64,000 nucleotides of DNA, taken from NCBI RefSeq assembly GCF_037176765.1, contig NC_090025.1, forward strand, positions 14,499,545 to 14,563,544, in the 5' to 3' direction. Made by a program: the position numbers and the translations under genes. Below the pieces are notes generated by a model that saw only the letters and a program-made list of their open reading frames with translations, did no database searches and was not told the origin of the DNA. Every line of letters begins with the position of its first letter. Within the stretch, counting starts at the first letter, position 1. Below, piece by piece: positions 10,175 to 21,473 of this stretch. Origin of the DNA: Anolis sagrei. Lineage: Eukaryota; Chordata; Lepidosauria; Squamata; Anolidae.

Positions 10175-10916
10175 CAACGGTTCTCAAACTTCCTGATGCC
10201 GTGACCCCTTAATGCAGTTCTTCATGTTGTGGTGACCCCCAAACATAAAATTATTTTCGTTGCTACTTCATAATTATAATTTTGCTACTGTTATGAATCA
10301 CAATGTAAATATCTGATAGGCAGGGACCAAATTTGGCACAAATACCCAATACGCCCAAATTTGAATATTGGTGCGGTTGGAAGGGAATGGGGATTTATTT
10401 TGTCTTTTGGGAGTTGGAGTTGCTGGGATTTATAGTTCACCTACAATCAAAGAGCATTCTGAACTCCAACAATGATGGAATTGAACCAAAACTTGGCTCA
10501 CAGAACTTCCATGACCAACAGAAAATACTACACGGGTTTGGTGGGCATTGACCTTGAATTTTGGAGTTGTAGTTCACCTACATCCAGAGACCACTGTGGA
10601 CTCAAACAGTGATGGATCTGGACCACACTTCGCATGGATACGCAAAATGCCCAAGTGTGAATACTGGTGGAGTTTGGGGAAAATAGACCTTGACATTTGG
10701 GAGTTGTAGTTATTGGGATTTATAATTCAGCTATAGTCAAAGAGCATTCTGAACCCCACAAACGATAGAATTGGGCCAAATTTCCCACACAGAACCCCCA
10801 TGACCGACAGAAAATACTGTGTTTTCTGATGGTCTTTGGTGACCCCTCTGACACCTCTTTGCAACACCCCCCCCCCCCCCCCGCAGGGGACCCAAACCCC
10901 AGGTTGAGAAACGCTG
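10175..10916 (+). mobile_element. hAT-A non-autonomous transposon (short form)
   Basis: 742 bp with termini 'caacggttctcaaa' and 'ggttgagaaacgctg' (inverted), flanked by a near-perfect 8-bp duplication (ccttaaat / tcttaaat), the hAT signature. The interior is built of about three diverged repeats of a roughly 200-bp unit containing 'gaactataaatccc' (reverse complement) and 'ttccatcattg'-like blocks. A poly-C run at about 10867-10882 lies near the right end. No transposase is encoded. Confidence 0.8.
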
Positions 10917-11282
10917 TCTTAAATTGATAGCCACAGAGCTCAATACATTATGGTGAACCTTAAGAGCTATAATTAACTTTTTCTTGTCCTGCTTTGAAAT
11001 GCAGCCCCATTACAACCTAACACTGTTTTTGAATTTAGCAATGCAGAAACTGAAGTAATGTTAGATTGTTTCCAGATTCTCTGACAAAAATCAAAACAAT
11101 GTTCCTGGAACTTAATTGCCCAGTTTTCAATGTTCCTTCCATTGTAATATAATGATATAACTCCCTGTGTTACATAATCACACCACATTTGTACTCAAAC
11201 ACTATAAATTCAGAAAGCGTACAATTGAGTCACTGAGGCACTTGTTTTAATTTTCCTCACAAAATTAGAAAATTTAAAGCAT
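10917..11282. other. Nothing recognised
   Basis: AT-rich unique sequence between a hAT copy and a Penelope fragment; no coding or RNA signal seen. Confidence 0.4.
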
Positions 11283-11416
11283 TGTGGAAGGCTTTGATGG
11301 CCGGAATCACTGGGTTGCTGTAGGTTTTTTGGCCTGTATGGCCATGCTCTAGAAGCATTCTCTCCCAAAGTTTCGCCTGCATCTGTGGCAAGCATCCTCA
11401 GAGGTTGTGAGGTTCA
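11283..11416 (-). mobile_element. Penelope terminal fragment
   Basis: 'gaaggctttgatggccggaa' through 'ggcaagcatcctcagagg' is the reverse complement of the Penelope terminus. It contains a degenerate copy of the hammerhead-like motif whose cleavage triplet is no longer GTC. Confidence 0.7.
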
Positions 11417-11763
11417 AAGCATTAGTTGGGAGATTAATTGTCATTGGCCAGGGCTTACTTTTGAGATGTATCTTATTTTCATAATTGCTCACTGAAATTC
11501 TGTCCATATGATTTGGTTATTTTAGTGATTATTTATGTTAATGTTAAACCGGGGGGGGGGGGGGGGAATCTGGAGGAGAACATTCAAACATCTTTAAGAT
11601 TGTTATACGCTCCCACTAACACCCCATCTCTACCTTATTCATGCCTAGCATTATTTTTAACTTTAATTACATTTGGCCCAGCCATAGATTTTAATTGTGT
11701 GTTGTATTATTGTCATTGTATATTTGTATATAGGAAACCTGCTACAAAACAGGAGCTTTTTTG
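11417..11763. other. Unique AT-rich DNA with a poly-G run
   Basis: No gene seen. A run of about 18 G at 11551-11568 is the only notable feature and may be a length-variable site. Confidence 0.4.
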
Positions 11764-12834
11764 CTGAGTTCCAGGGCCAGAGAAGCAGATGGCGGAAACA
11801 GAAGAACGGCCTGCCTCAGGGGAGCGTGCTTGCTCCATCCATGTTCAACATCTACACAAATGAACAGCCACTGCCAGAAGGGACAGAGAGTTTCATCTAT
11901 GCTGATGATCGTGCCATTACTGCTGAAGCAGGGAGCTTTGAGATGGTTGAACAGAAGCTCTCCGAAGCTCTAGGTGCTCTTACTGCCTTTAACAGGGAAA
12001 ACCAGCTGATCCCTAATCCATCTAAAACACAGACATGCGCCTTTCACCTTAAGAACAGACAAGCATCCCGAGCTCTGAGGATTACCTGGGAAGGAATCCC
12101 ACTGGAGCATTGCAGCACACCCAAATACCTGGGAGTCACTTTGGACTGTGCTCTGACCTACAAGAAGCACTGCCTGAACATCAAGCAAAAAGTGGGGATC
12201 ACAACCAGACACAGTGAAGACATATGCCCTTGCGCTGTGCTACTCTGCTGCTGAGTATGCATGCCCAGTGTGGAACACATCTCACCACACTAAAACAGTG
12301 GATGTGGCTCTTAATGAGACATGCCGCATTATCACGGGGTGCCTGCGCCCTACACCACTGGAGAAATTGCACTGCTTAGCCAGTATTGCACCACCTGACA
12401 TCCGCCGGGAAGTAGCAGCCAATAGTGAAAGGACCAAGGCAGTGACATCTCCAGCTCATCCCCTGTTTGGGTATCAGCTAGCATGCCAATGCCTTAAATC
12501 AATAAATAGTTTTGCAAGATCTACAGAGACACTCGCAAGAGTCCAAAAGTGGCAGGCTCAAGCCCAGAACCTCAAGCCATGGCTGATAACGAATGAGAGA
12601 CTCCCTCCTGGACACACAGAAGACCGGGAAACTTTGAAGGTGCTGAACAGATTGTGCTCAAGATGCAGAGCCAATCTTAAGAAATGGGGCCACCAAGTGG
12701 AGTCCATGACATGCGAGTGTGGAGAAGAGCAAGCCACAGACCACCGACTACAATGCACCCTGAGCCCTGCCACATGCACAATGGAGGACCTTCTTATAGC
12801 ATCACCAGAGGCACTTCAAGTAGCCAGCTACTAG
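11764..12834 (+). pseudogene. Reverse transcriptase fragment of the Vingi-like LINE
   Basis: Two overlapping frames (to 12254, then 12214-12834) carry the palm motifs and the C-terminal Cys/His region; together they represent roughly the last 370 residues of the ORF. The endonuclease and N-terminal RT are absent through 5-prime truncation. A second copy of the C-terminal region, on the reverse strand at 14037-14683, has almost the same residues (LNETCRIITGCLRPTPLEKL versus LNETSCIITGCLRPTPLEKL), so the two derive from closely related source elements. Confidence 0.65.
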
Positions 12835-12940
12835 TCAAAGGACATTTAATAGAATGTCAAGTTTTTTAAACTTTGTGTTTTTTAAATACAGTACAAATGT
12901 ACCCTCGGTTCGCTTCTGATATGGTAAATAAAATAAATCG
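11764..12940 (+). mobile_element. Vingi-like (I-superfamily) LINE, 3-prime third
   Basis: Encodes the second half of a reverse transcriptase (KNGLPQGSVLAPSMFNIYTN; FIYADD with one ADD catalytic pair) and a long C-terminal domain ending in a Cys/His cluster (CECGEEQATDHRLQC). The reading frame shifts once near 12215 (the first frame runs 11697-12254, the second from 12214). The 3-prime end reads into 'atggtaaataaaataaatcg'. The clade is my best guess from the LPQGSVLAP motif and absence of RNase H; Jockey or another I-group clade is possible. Confidence 0.65.
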
Positions 12941-13487
12941 AGTTAATGTGAATGAATTAAAAAAAACACCTGGTAGATATCAAGTTAAATTTGCTCACAG
13001 TGCAAAGACCGAAAGAAGGGAATAAAGAAAGAAAAAGAAAGAAAGGAAGGAAAATATATCATAAAAGCAAGTACAACTTGTCTCCTGCAATGATGCAATG
13101 AGTTTGTCCTAAGAAAACCTTCTTCAGAATTTTAGGAGTCTAATTATAATGTGAGAATATCATAATAAGGGGAAGTTTGGGCTTTTGATTCAAGAGGATG
13201 AAGGCAGGTCCTGTATCCGTTATCACTTCTAGAGAAATCACATTGAAACCACCCTGTGGGATGTCACACAGAAGGCATCGGGAGGGAGGGGGGAAACTGG
13301 TTGTTTTTCTACCACCATGGAAAGAAAAAAGGTTGGCAAGTTTTCAAAAAAATTAAAACACCACCACCAACAACAAAGGACCGTTGAAGTTCATGGCACA
13401 AAGGTTTGCCAGTCAGGTTGTGGCTGTCGAAAGTTGTGCTCAATCTGAATATCAAATAGAAGCATTGATTTCCATTTGTGTGTGTGT
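12941..13487. other. No gene; purine-rich patch
   Basis: Contains a (GAAA)n/(GGAA)n-like patch at about 13018-13052 and otherwise unique AT-rich sequence. Nothing coding is recognised. Confidence 0.45.
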
Positions 13488-13655
13488 CAGGGGTGACTTG
13501 AGAAACTGCAAGTCGCTTCTGATGTGAGAGAATTGGCCATCTGCAAGGACATTGCCCAGGGGACGCTCGGATGTTTTACCATTCTGTGGGAGGCTTCTCT
13601 CATGGGAAGCTGGAGCTGACAGACGGGAGCTCACCCCATTCCCCAGATTCGAATG
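13488..13655 (-). mobile_element. tRNA-derived SINE-1, 5-prime truncated
   Basis: Reverse complement of the SINE-1 body from its tail ('gtcaggggtgacttgagaaa') to the B-box region ('cagattcgaa'). The A-box end is absent. Confidence 0.8.
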
Positions 13656-13699
13656 TTAACAAATAACATTATTTGACCCATATGTGAGAAGCTGGAGCT

Positions 13700-14683
13700 T
13701 TTATTTATCGTGTCAGGGGCGACCAGACCATTGTATTACATTTCTAACAGAACAAAACAAACAAACAGACAGACAAAACACAAAGTTTGCAAGATTAGTA
13801 GTTGATTAAATGTCCTTTGACCAGTATCTGGCCACTTGGAGTGCTTCCGGTGTTGCTACAAGGAGGTCCCCCATTGTGCATGTAACAGGGCTCAGGGTGC
13901 ATTGCAGCAGGTGGTCAGTGGTTTGCTCTTCTCCACACTCACATGTCGTGGATTCCACTTTGTAGCCCCATTTCTTGAGGTTGGCTCTGCATCTCGTGGT
14001 GCCAGACCGCAGTCTGTTCAGTGCCTTCCAAGTCGCTCAGTCTTCTGTGTGCCCAGCAGGGAGACTCTCATTTGGTATCAGCCATTGATGGAGGTTCTGG
14101 GTTTGAGCCTGCCACTTTTGGACTCTCGCTTGCTGAGGTGTTCCAGCGAGTGTCTCTGTAGATCTTAGAAAGCTATTTCTTGATTTAAGTCGTCGACATG
14201 CTGGCTGATACCCAAACAGGGGGTGAGCTGGAGATGTCTCTGCCTTGGTCCTTTCACTATTGGCTGCTACTTCCTGGCAGATGTCAGGTGGTGCAATACC
14301 GGCTAAACAGTGTAATTTCTCCAGTGGTGTAGGGCGCAGACACCCCGTGATAATGCAAGATGTCTCATTAAGAGCCACATCCACTGTTTTAGTGTGGTGA
14401 GATGTGTTCCACACTGGGCATGCACACTCAGCAGCAGAGTAGCATAGCACAAGGGCAGATGTCTTCATTGTGTCCGGTTGTGATCCCCAGGTTGTGCCAG
14501 TCAGCTTTTGTATGATATTGTTTCTAGTACCCACTTTTTGCTTGATATTCAGGCAGTGCTTCTTGTAGGTCAGAGAACGGTCCAGAGTGACTCCCAAGTA
14601 TTTGGGTGTGCTGCAATGCTCCAGTGGGATTCCTTCCCAGGTAATCTTCAGAGCTCGGGATGCTTGTCTGTTCTTAAGGTGAA
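13700..14683 (-). mobile_element. Vingi-like LINE, 3-prime fragment
   Basis: Antisense copy of the family at 11764-12940. The tail 'tttatttatcgtgtcagggg' is at its left end and the coding region at 14037-14683 (YLGVTLDRSLTYKKHCLNIK, CYSAAECACPVWNTSHHTKT, HPLFGYQPACRRLKS). The C-terminal Cys/His cluster is represented by 13900-14030 in another frame. It is bounded on both sides by SINE-1 pieces. Confidence 0.7.
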
Positions 14684-14790
14684 AGGCTGGAGCTGACAGA
14701 CGGGAACTCACCCTGCTCTCCGGATTTGAACTGCTGAACCTTTGGTCAGCAGTCCTGCTGGCACAAGGGTTTGACCCACTTCGCCACATT
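14684..14790 (-). mobile_element. SINE-1, tRNA-like head
   Basis: 'ggctggagctgacagacggg' to 'gggtttgacccacttcgcca' is the reverse complement of the SINE-1 5-prime half, including the B-box ('cggatttgaac') and an eroded A-box. It abuts the LINE fragment, and its inner end overlaps in content with the SINE at 13488-13655, so the two are separate copies. Confidence 0.7.
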
Positions 14791-15631
14791 GATTTCAGTT
14801 AACATGGATATACGTTTTTCTGTAAATTTAACATATTGTCTACACCAAAGTTTCCAAATTGTGTTGCAACACATCAGTGTGTCGGTTGGAGTATGTGCCA
14901 AGGTGACAAAAAATCTTGAAAATTTACATTATCATCTTACAAACCATATATTTTTAGGAATATAAATGAAAGGTTTTCAGAGATATGTTGTGTCCCCATA
15001 CATTTCATTATTATAATTTATGTATGTGTCTTACAAGGAGTTGGTTTAGCCTCTGGTTTGCTAGTAAAGCTGAATTACCGTGTTGTCAAATGATGCTTGT
15101 CTAAAAAGTGGGGCACCAACATGAAATGTCTGGAAAGCTCTGGTCTACATTCTCTAAACATTAATTGCGGATGTGCACATGCATGTCTTTATGAATATTC
15201 ATATTTGGTGGTTTGTTGTTTTGTTTTGTTTTGTTTGTTTGTGTTTTTGCATGCATGCATCCACACATCCACTTCTCCCATTTGCATTATGGAAGTTAAT
15301 ATGGCCCACCCAGGTGGATCTGAGGCCATCTCTTCCCAGAAAAGTAACAGTAACAATTGTTGGCATTTTAATAATATATTATATGGTTCCTATATATGCC
15401 TCAAAAAATAACAAACAACACAAAAAATATAAATTTGAATGGAATTCCAGCTTCTTTTAATGAGTCATAAACAGATAAGACACAATATTAAAAGAAGCCA
15501 AATATGTATAAATATAATCCATAACTGTCTCTAATTTATGACAAGATGACTCAAGTTTACTTCACTGAGATATTTTTAAATAAAATGGACCCTTGCTATC
15601 AGTAATACCTGGCCGTCACATAAACTAAAGC
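14791..15631. other. Unique AT-rich DNA
   Basis: No coding signal. A (TTTTG)n/(TTTG)n patch lies at about 15220-15245, followed by a short CATG-rich patch. Confidence 0.4.
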
Positions 15632-15885
15632 CCCCAGTGACACAAGTGGGTTAAACCCCTGTGCCGGCAGGAGTGAAGACCGACAGGTCGCAGGTTCAAA
15701 TCCAGGGAGAGGCGGATGAGCTCCCTCTATCAGCTCCAGCTCCTCATGCGGGGACATGAGAGAAGCCTCCCACAAGGATGATAAAAACATCAAATCATCC
15801 AGGCGTCCCCTGGGCAACGTCCTTGCAAATGGCCAATTCTCTCACACCAGGAGTCACTCCTGACACGACAAAACAAAACAAAACA
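15632..15885 (+). mobile_element. tRNA-derived SINE-1, full length
   Basis: The head has A-box-like 'cacaagtgggttaaa' and B-box-like 'caggttcaaatcc'. The body contains 'gagctccctctatcagctcc' and 'gcgtcccctgggcaacgtcc'. The tail reads 'gtcactcctgacacgacaaa' followed by a (AAAAC)n run. The tail matches the 3-prime end of the Vingi-like LINE in this window, implying mobilisation by that LINE. It is the best reference copy for this family here. Confidence 0.85.
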
Positions 15886-16135
15886 AAACAAAAGCCAAAC
15901 TAAAATGGATATAAGAAATCATGATGGATGTTGGAGAGTTGTCTATCTAATGAATATCTTCCAAATACAGCAGGGGAGGGCTGTTTTGGATGCCAAAATC
16001 TGTGAATGTTTTCAAGTCCCATTATTACATGCAACAGCATACTAAAAAGGCATCCCCTTTTAGTATGGGGAAATCAACATTTGCTTTTTGGAGGTGAGAG
16101 GTTTTCAAACTGTGGCTGATTGATTCCATCCAAAC

Positions 16136-17118
16136 CAGCGTTTTGCAACCTGAGGGGTTGGGACTCCTGGGATTGGGGTCACAAGGGGATTTCAGAGAGG
16201 TCGCGAGGAAGTTTCTGATGGTTTTAGGAATTCCTTTTGCAGAAAAGGTTGAAGATCTCTCTGCCTGTCCTTCTCTTCCTTTTTGGAAACAGACAGTGAA
16301 AGCTCTCATCAATATCCCCCCTCTGCTGTGATTGACCAGCCTCTTAGCGAAGAGGAGGGCTGTTTTTGAGACTGCAAGCAGGGAGGGGAGAACAGGTGTG
16401 CTCGGCGCATGGCAGCATGGTGGACGTGTGTGGGCGAGAGAGTGTGTGCAAGGGAGGCTCACACCAGCAAGTCCCTTCAAGGCATGGCGGTTCTGTGTGG
16501 GAAGTTCGGGCTAATTCTATCGTTGGTGAGCTTCAGAATGCTCTTTGATTGTAGGTGAACTATAAATCCCAGAAACTACAACTCAAAAATGTCAAGTCTA
16601 TTTTCCCCAAACTCCACCAGTGTTCACAATGGGCATATTGAGTATTCATGCCAAGTTTGGTCCAGATCCATCATTGTTTGAGTCCACCGTGCTCTCTGGA
16701 TGTAGGTGTACTACAACTCCAAAACTCAAGATCAATGCCCACCAAATCCTTCCAGTATTTCCTGTTGTTCATGGGAGTTCTGTGTGCCAAGTTTGGTTCA
16801 ATTCCATCATTGGTGGAGTTCAGAATACTCTTTGATTGTAGATGAACTATAAATCCCAGCAACTGCAACTCCCAAATGACAAAATCAATCCGCCCAACCC
16901 CACCAGTATTCAAATGTGGGAATATTGGGTATTTGTGCCAAATTTGATCCAGTGAATGAAAATACATCCTGCATATCAGATATTTACATTACGATTCATA
17001 ACAGTAGCAAAATGACAGCTATGAAGTAGCAATGAAAATAACTTTTATGGTTGGAAGACACCACAACATGATGAAGTCTATTAAGGGGTTGCAGCATTAG
17101 GATGGCTGAGAAATACTG
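16136..17118 (-). mobile_element. hAT-A transposon (long form)
   Basis: 983 bp, termini 'cagcgttttgcaacc' and 'ggctgagaaatactg', flanked by atccaaac / atccaaat (8-bp duplication). It has the repeated-unit interior of the short form plus an extra segment at about 16230-16490 ('ctcttagcgaagaggagggc' and the following GC-richer stretch). That segment recurs, inverted, at about 54520-54680. It therefore represents an older or parental subfamily. No transposase frame. Confidence 0.8.
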
Positions 17119-18387
17119 ATCCAAATGAAAAGGTCTTTTGCTCCTAGAAGAACAGACCACAGGAAAGAGACCAACTTAGCTCCTATGGAATAGAGTTGCT
17201 CATCTTAGGAGCAGCCACAAAAAAGCCATCTCCTGTGTCATCACTGAAGGTTGCCATGAAGGTGGTGGGACTGAGAGAAAGTCTCCTTTAGAAAATCTCA
17301 AAAGTAAAGCAGTTTCCTATTTTGAGATGGATTCTTTCAGGTAGTCTGAACCCTATGCTTTTTAGAAGTTATAACCAGCACTTTGAATGTAGTGGAGAAG
17401 CCATTGGGTTATCAATATCAGTTTTTGTAACAGGGAGATTCCGATCTCCATATAAGCAGCTCCAGTCAGCAGTCTGGACAGAGCATCTTGAACCCACAGA
17501 AATTTCCAGATACTTTACGAAAAGCAGTATCAGATAGAATGAGTTACCCTGATGCAAATAGATAGAATAAAAAACATTGCATTGTGACCAAATAAACTCT
17601 GAAAGAAGCAAAAAACAAATCATCAAATACTCTATCCTTAGCTTTGTTACTGGTTTCTCCCCCCTTGGTGGTTGCTGTAAATCCCCTCTCACATTTTTAG
17701 AGGCAGCAGTCTTTGGAGGGAGGGACATTCCCAAGAAAGCCATAGATGAAGAGGAAACAGATGGGTTTGGATAGATAGGCCAAGAGAAAGGGAAATGGGA
17801 GAGAAATGCTGGCTCAGTTTACTGATTGTACCCCTAAACATACTGATAACAGGCTTTAGGGACTTTTTCACCCATTCCATCCCTTCTTCAAAACAAGGAA
17901 GGAGGAAAAATTGCTTGGCTTGCAGATCTTGGGGAGATCAAAAACATGGCCTGCAACCTTCCCTAAAGCATTGCCTTTCTGCTGACTTTGAAGAGAAGGC
18001 TGAAAGTAATTAATGTAGAGAAGCATAAGTATGTGTGTATATGCATATTATTTGTTTCCCCCCAGATGTTTCTAATCAAACAGGCTTTGCATTCTCTGGT
18101 ATATAGTAGGACCTCCCCATAGGCACACGGGAGATATTCTCAGGCTTTGTGTGAAATTGCAGATAATAATGAACCTGGGACTCCATAGTTGCAAGAAAGG
18201 GGATTTATCAGCAGGACTGGTCCTCCAGATTAGAGTATGGCTGCAAACCAAGAAGCGATCCACATTCACCTTCTGACCCAAAAATACCTAGAAAATGCAC
18301 TGAGAGAACATCTTTTGTTGGGCATGGATAAATTAAACTGGTCTGAGTCCCTCTATGGAGGTAGAGAAGATCGGGCTAGAAAAGTTT
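17119..18387. other. Unique DNA, no gene recognised
   Basis: More than 1.2 kb with no repeat family or gene that I can name. Short frames on both strands (for example 17369-17743 reverse) lack domains and splice signals. It may be true unique intergenic DNA. Confidence 0.4.
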
Positions 18388-18480
18388 TAAATATTTATTT
18401 ACGACATTTATATCCCGCCCTTCTCACCCCGAAGGTGAGCAGCTTACAGGTAAAAAGTAAATACAATATATTATATTGTT
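18388..18480 (-). mobile_element. L2/SINE-2 tail fragment
   Basis: 'atatttatttacgacattta' followed by 'tcccgcccttctcaccccga' is the reverse complement of the L2-type 3-prime tail that is also used by SINE-2. Confidence 0.65.
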
Positions 18481-18545
18481 ATCATAGCACAATATATTAT
18501 ACATTACATTGTACTATAACATTATCCCGTAATATTATTAGTAAT

Positions 18546-19460
18546 GGGTTGTTGTAGGTTTTTCAGGCTATATGGCCATGGTCTAGAGGCATTCTTTCCT
18601 GACGTTTTGCCTGCATCTATGGCAAGCATCCTCAGAGGTAGTGAGGTCTGTTGGAACTAGGAAAAAGGGTTTATATATCTGTGGAATGACAAGGTATGAC
18701 AAAGGACTCTTGTCTGCTGGAGCTAGGTGTGAATGTTTCAAATGACCACTTCGATTAGCATATAATGGCCTGACAGTGCCCCTAGAGCAAACTTTTGTTG
18801 AGAGGTGATTAGATGTCCTTGTTTGTTTCCTCTCTGTTGTTGTGCTGTTGTAATTTTAGAGTTTTTTTTAATACTGGTAGCCAGATTTTGTTCATTTTCA
18901 TGGTTTCCTCCTTTCTGTTGAAATTGTCCACATGCTTGTGTATTTCAATGGCTTCTCTGTGTAGTCTGACATGGTGGTTGTGAGAGTGGTCCAGCATTTC
19001 TGTGTTCTCAAATAAAATGCTGTGTCCAGGCTGGTTCATCAGGTGCTCTGCTATGGCTGACTTCTCTGGTTGAAGTAGTCTGCAGTGCCTTTCATGTTCC
19101 TTGATTCGTGTTTGGGCAATGCTGCGTTTGTGGTCCCTATGTAGACTTGTCCACAGCTGCATGGTACACGGTAGACTCCTGCAGAAGTGAGAGGGTCCCT
19201 CTTGTCCTTTGCTGAACGTAGCATTTGTTGGATTTTCTTGGTGGGTTTGTAGATAGTTTGTATGTTGTGTTTCCTCATCAGCTTCCCTATGCGGTCAGTG
19301 GTTCCCTTGATGTATGGCAGGAACACTTTTCCTCTGGGTGGATCTTTGTCTTTATTCTCGTGGCTTGTTCTTGGTCTTGCGGCTCTTCTGATGTCTGCAT
19401 ATAGCCCGAAAAAACCTACAACAACCCAGTGATTCCGGCCATGAAAGCCTTCGACAACAC
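18546..19460 (-). mobile_element. Penelope-like retroelement with target-site duplication
   Basis: A 915-bp insertion flanked by a perfect 12-bp duplication (attattagtaat at 18534-18545 and 19461-19472). The reverse strand encodes the C-terminal part: MRKHNIQTIYKPTKKIQQ-type linker, GVYRVPCSCGQVYIGTT (GIY-YIG), TRIKEHERHCRLLQPEKSAI and the KIWLPVLKK tail. The frame is broken once near 19140. The two ends carry the same terminal sequence in opposite orientation ('gggttgttgtagg' left; 'cctacaacaaccc' right, extended by about 36 bases). The reverse transcriptase core is absent. Confidence 0.85.
18585..18650 (-). ncRNA. Hammerhead-ribozyme-like motif, altered core
   Basis: Same arrangement as at 9475-9535 with CTGAGGA, stem II and ACGTC kept but the GAAA element altered. 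Likely inactive. Confidence 0.4.
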
Positions 19461-19532
19461 ATTATTAGTAATATTACATTTAATATAAAATATATAATTA
19501 TAATATCATATTATTATTATTATTATTAAAAG

Positions 19533-19848
19533 GTAAAGGTTGTCCCCCGAGATTAAGTCCAGTCATGTCTGACTCTGGGGTATGGTGCTCATCTCCATGT
19601 CTAAGCCGAAGAGCCAGCATTGTCCATAGACACCCCCAAGGTCATGTGGCCAGCATGACCGCATGGCGCGCCGTTACCTTCCCGCCGGAGCGGTACCTAT
19701 TGATCTACTCACATTTGCATGTTTTCGAACTGCTAGGTTGGCAGAAGCTAGGCCTGAAAGCAGAAGCTCACGCCGCTCCCTGGAATCGAACCTGCGACCT
19801 TTTGGTCAACAAGCTCAGCAGCTCAGTGCTTTAAGCCACTGTGCCACG
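19533..19848 (-). mobile_element. tRNA-derived SINE-3 (Sauria-SINE-like)
   Basis: On the reverse strand it starts with 'cccgtggcacagtggcttaa' (A-box) and 'gcaggttcgattcc' (B-box). It continues through 'agtagatcaataggtacc' and 'gccggccacatgacc'-type blocks and ends in a tail whose complement reads 'agtccagtcatgtctgactc'. That tail resembles the BovB 3-prime end seen at 61975-62170, as is known for Sauria SINEs. Its 5-prime end abuts a poly-G run. Confidence 0.75.
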
Positions 19849-20060
19849 GGGGGGGGGGGGGGGGGGGGGCATTATTATTATTATTATTAGTATATTGTAT
19901 TACATTATAATATTGTCAATATTATATGTATATGCAATATATTATATTACATTATATTACATTATATTATATTATAAGCACAGTGCAGGAGACAAGATGG
20001 AACTGCCTTTCTGGCCCCTCTTTTCACTCTTAATTAATTTAATTTAATTAATTAATTAAA
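19849..20060. repeat. Poly-G run and AT-rich microsatellites
   Basis: About 21 G, then (TTA)n at 19871-19890, an imperfect (TATTA)n stretch to about 19975, and (AATT)n at 20034-20060. It is a candidate fragile or variable site. Confidence 0.8.
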
Positions 20061-20857
20061 CCATGGATATCAGTCTCATTGGTATAAGGTACTGCAAAAA
20101 AATTAGTCTACTGCATAAATCTATGTACCAGGAACATTTCTAAAGACATCGGCTTGGCTACTGTAAGTCTTGTGGGGGCAGTGTAGGGACTTTCAAGGAA
20201 CTATCCAAGGTGCTGACCTTATTTGGGGATATCATTCAGCACTTTGCGTAGTTTTAAGTTCGGATCAAATGCTAGAGTGGGTTCTGTAGGGCGGGTTTAA
20301 TAACAAAAGACCCTACTCATAAATGTACAACAGAGTAACTTATTAGCAGCAGTGTGACCCAGCACTAGTAGCCAAAGTGATAAAAAGTACAAAAACACAC
20401 AGACCGATGTTATATCTTCCATAGGAGGCTTTTCTTTATAGCAAAACAATATGGTTTCACTATTTACAAGAACAAGGTTTCTATAACACGAATAAAGTTC
20501 TTTATACTTCCTTATTTGCATCCATCCTGAGTTTCTTTCTCATGCAGATAAAAAGCTTCGCTCCAACAGAGCCTCTTCTCACACCGAAGTTACACAGGAG
20601 CTTTACACAGTAGCTAGCTTCACACACAATGGCCTTCAACTGGGGACTTTCCTCACAGAAGTTTTTCACACCAGACCTTCTCATACTGAGGCCTACTAAC
20701 ACTGAAGCCTACCTCACACTGAGGCCTATCTCCCAGTGAAGCTTTCTCCCATTGAGAACTCTCTCAGACTAAGACAACTAAGCTAAGCTTGTATTGAACT
20801 GCAGGTTTTGCTTTCAGTGCTTGACTCACATTTTTGTAAAAAAAAAAATTTGGTCAT
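20061..20857. other. Unassigned; possible LTR-type fossil piece
   Basis: No gene recognised. Bases about 20300-20840 contain 'cacactgaggcctatctccc' and 'cacaccgaagttacacagga'-like imperfect repeats and look like the reverse complement of an old LTR-type sequence. No terminal repeat pair is visible, so this is a weak suggestion. Confidence 0.3.
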
Positions 20858-21052
20858 TGAGAAACTGCAAGTCGCTTCTGGTGTGAGAGAATTGGCTGTC
20901 TGCAAAGACATTGCTCAGGGGATGACCGGATCTTTTGATGTTTATCATCCTTGCTGGAGGCTTCTCTCATGTCCCCGCATGAGGAGCTGGAGCTGATAAG
21001 AGGGAGCTCATCTGCGCTCTCCCCGGATTCGAACCACGGATTCGTATCAGCA
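20858..21052 (-). mobile_element. tRNA-derived SINE-1
   Basis: 'ttgagaaactgcaagtcgct' through 'cccggattcgaacca' is the reverse complement of SINE-1 from near its tail to the B-box. The A-box end is missing. Confidence 0.8.
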
Positions 21053-21473
21053 AAGGAGGTATTTTTTGGAAGGAGTGAGTTTCTGAAGCTTTCCTCAGTA
21101 TTCTTGAGAAATTCTGGAGATTATATTCTCAACCAGTAAGATGGAGCACTTCTGCAACAAATCACTTTCTCCAAGGATAGGGGACAAGGTAAATTTCCAG
21201 AATTGCAAACTCTGAATTGCAAACTCTAGTAATATGAAACTTCTCGTATCATATTCAGCTAAGGCATAACGTCTGGTGCATGGATGGTGCAAAATTCAGC
21301 AAAAAGGATGGTGGCCTTTTTGCTGAATTCAGCATTTGTGGTAATTTCTTTTGCAATGGGTACCAGCCTTGTCAAATGAAAGGAAAAGAATGGGCTTTCA
21401 GTTGAATAAGCCAAGCATTCCTTAGAGCCAAAAAAGCAGAGTTCAATTCTTAGCTTCGGACCTAGAGCTAGAT
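21053..21473. other. Nothing recognised
   Basis: Unique AT-rich sequence with no coding or structural signal that I can support. Confidence 0.35.

Noticed and set aside
15632-15730. tRNA gene
   Set aside because: A-box and B-box belong to the SINE-1 head; no cloverleaf or terminator of a real tRNA, and the body continues as SINE.
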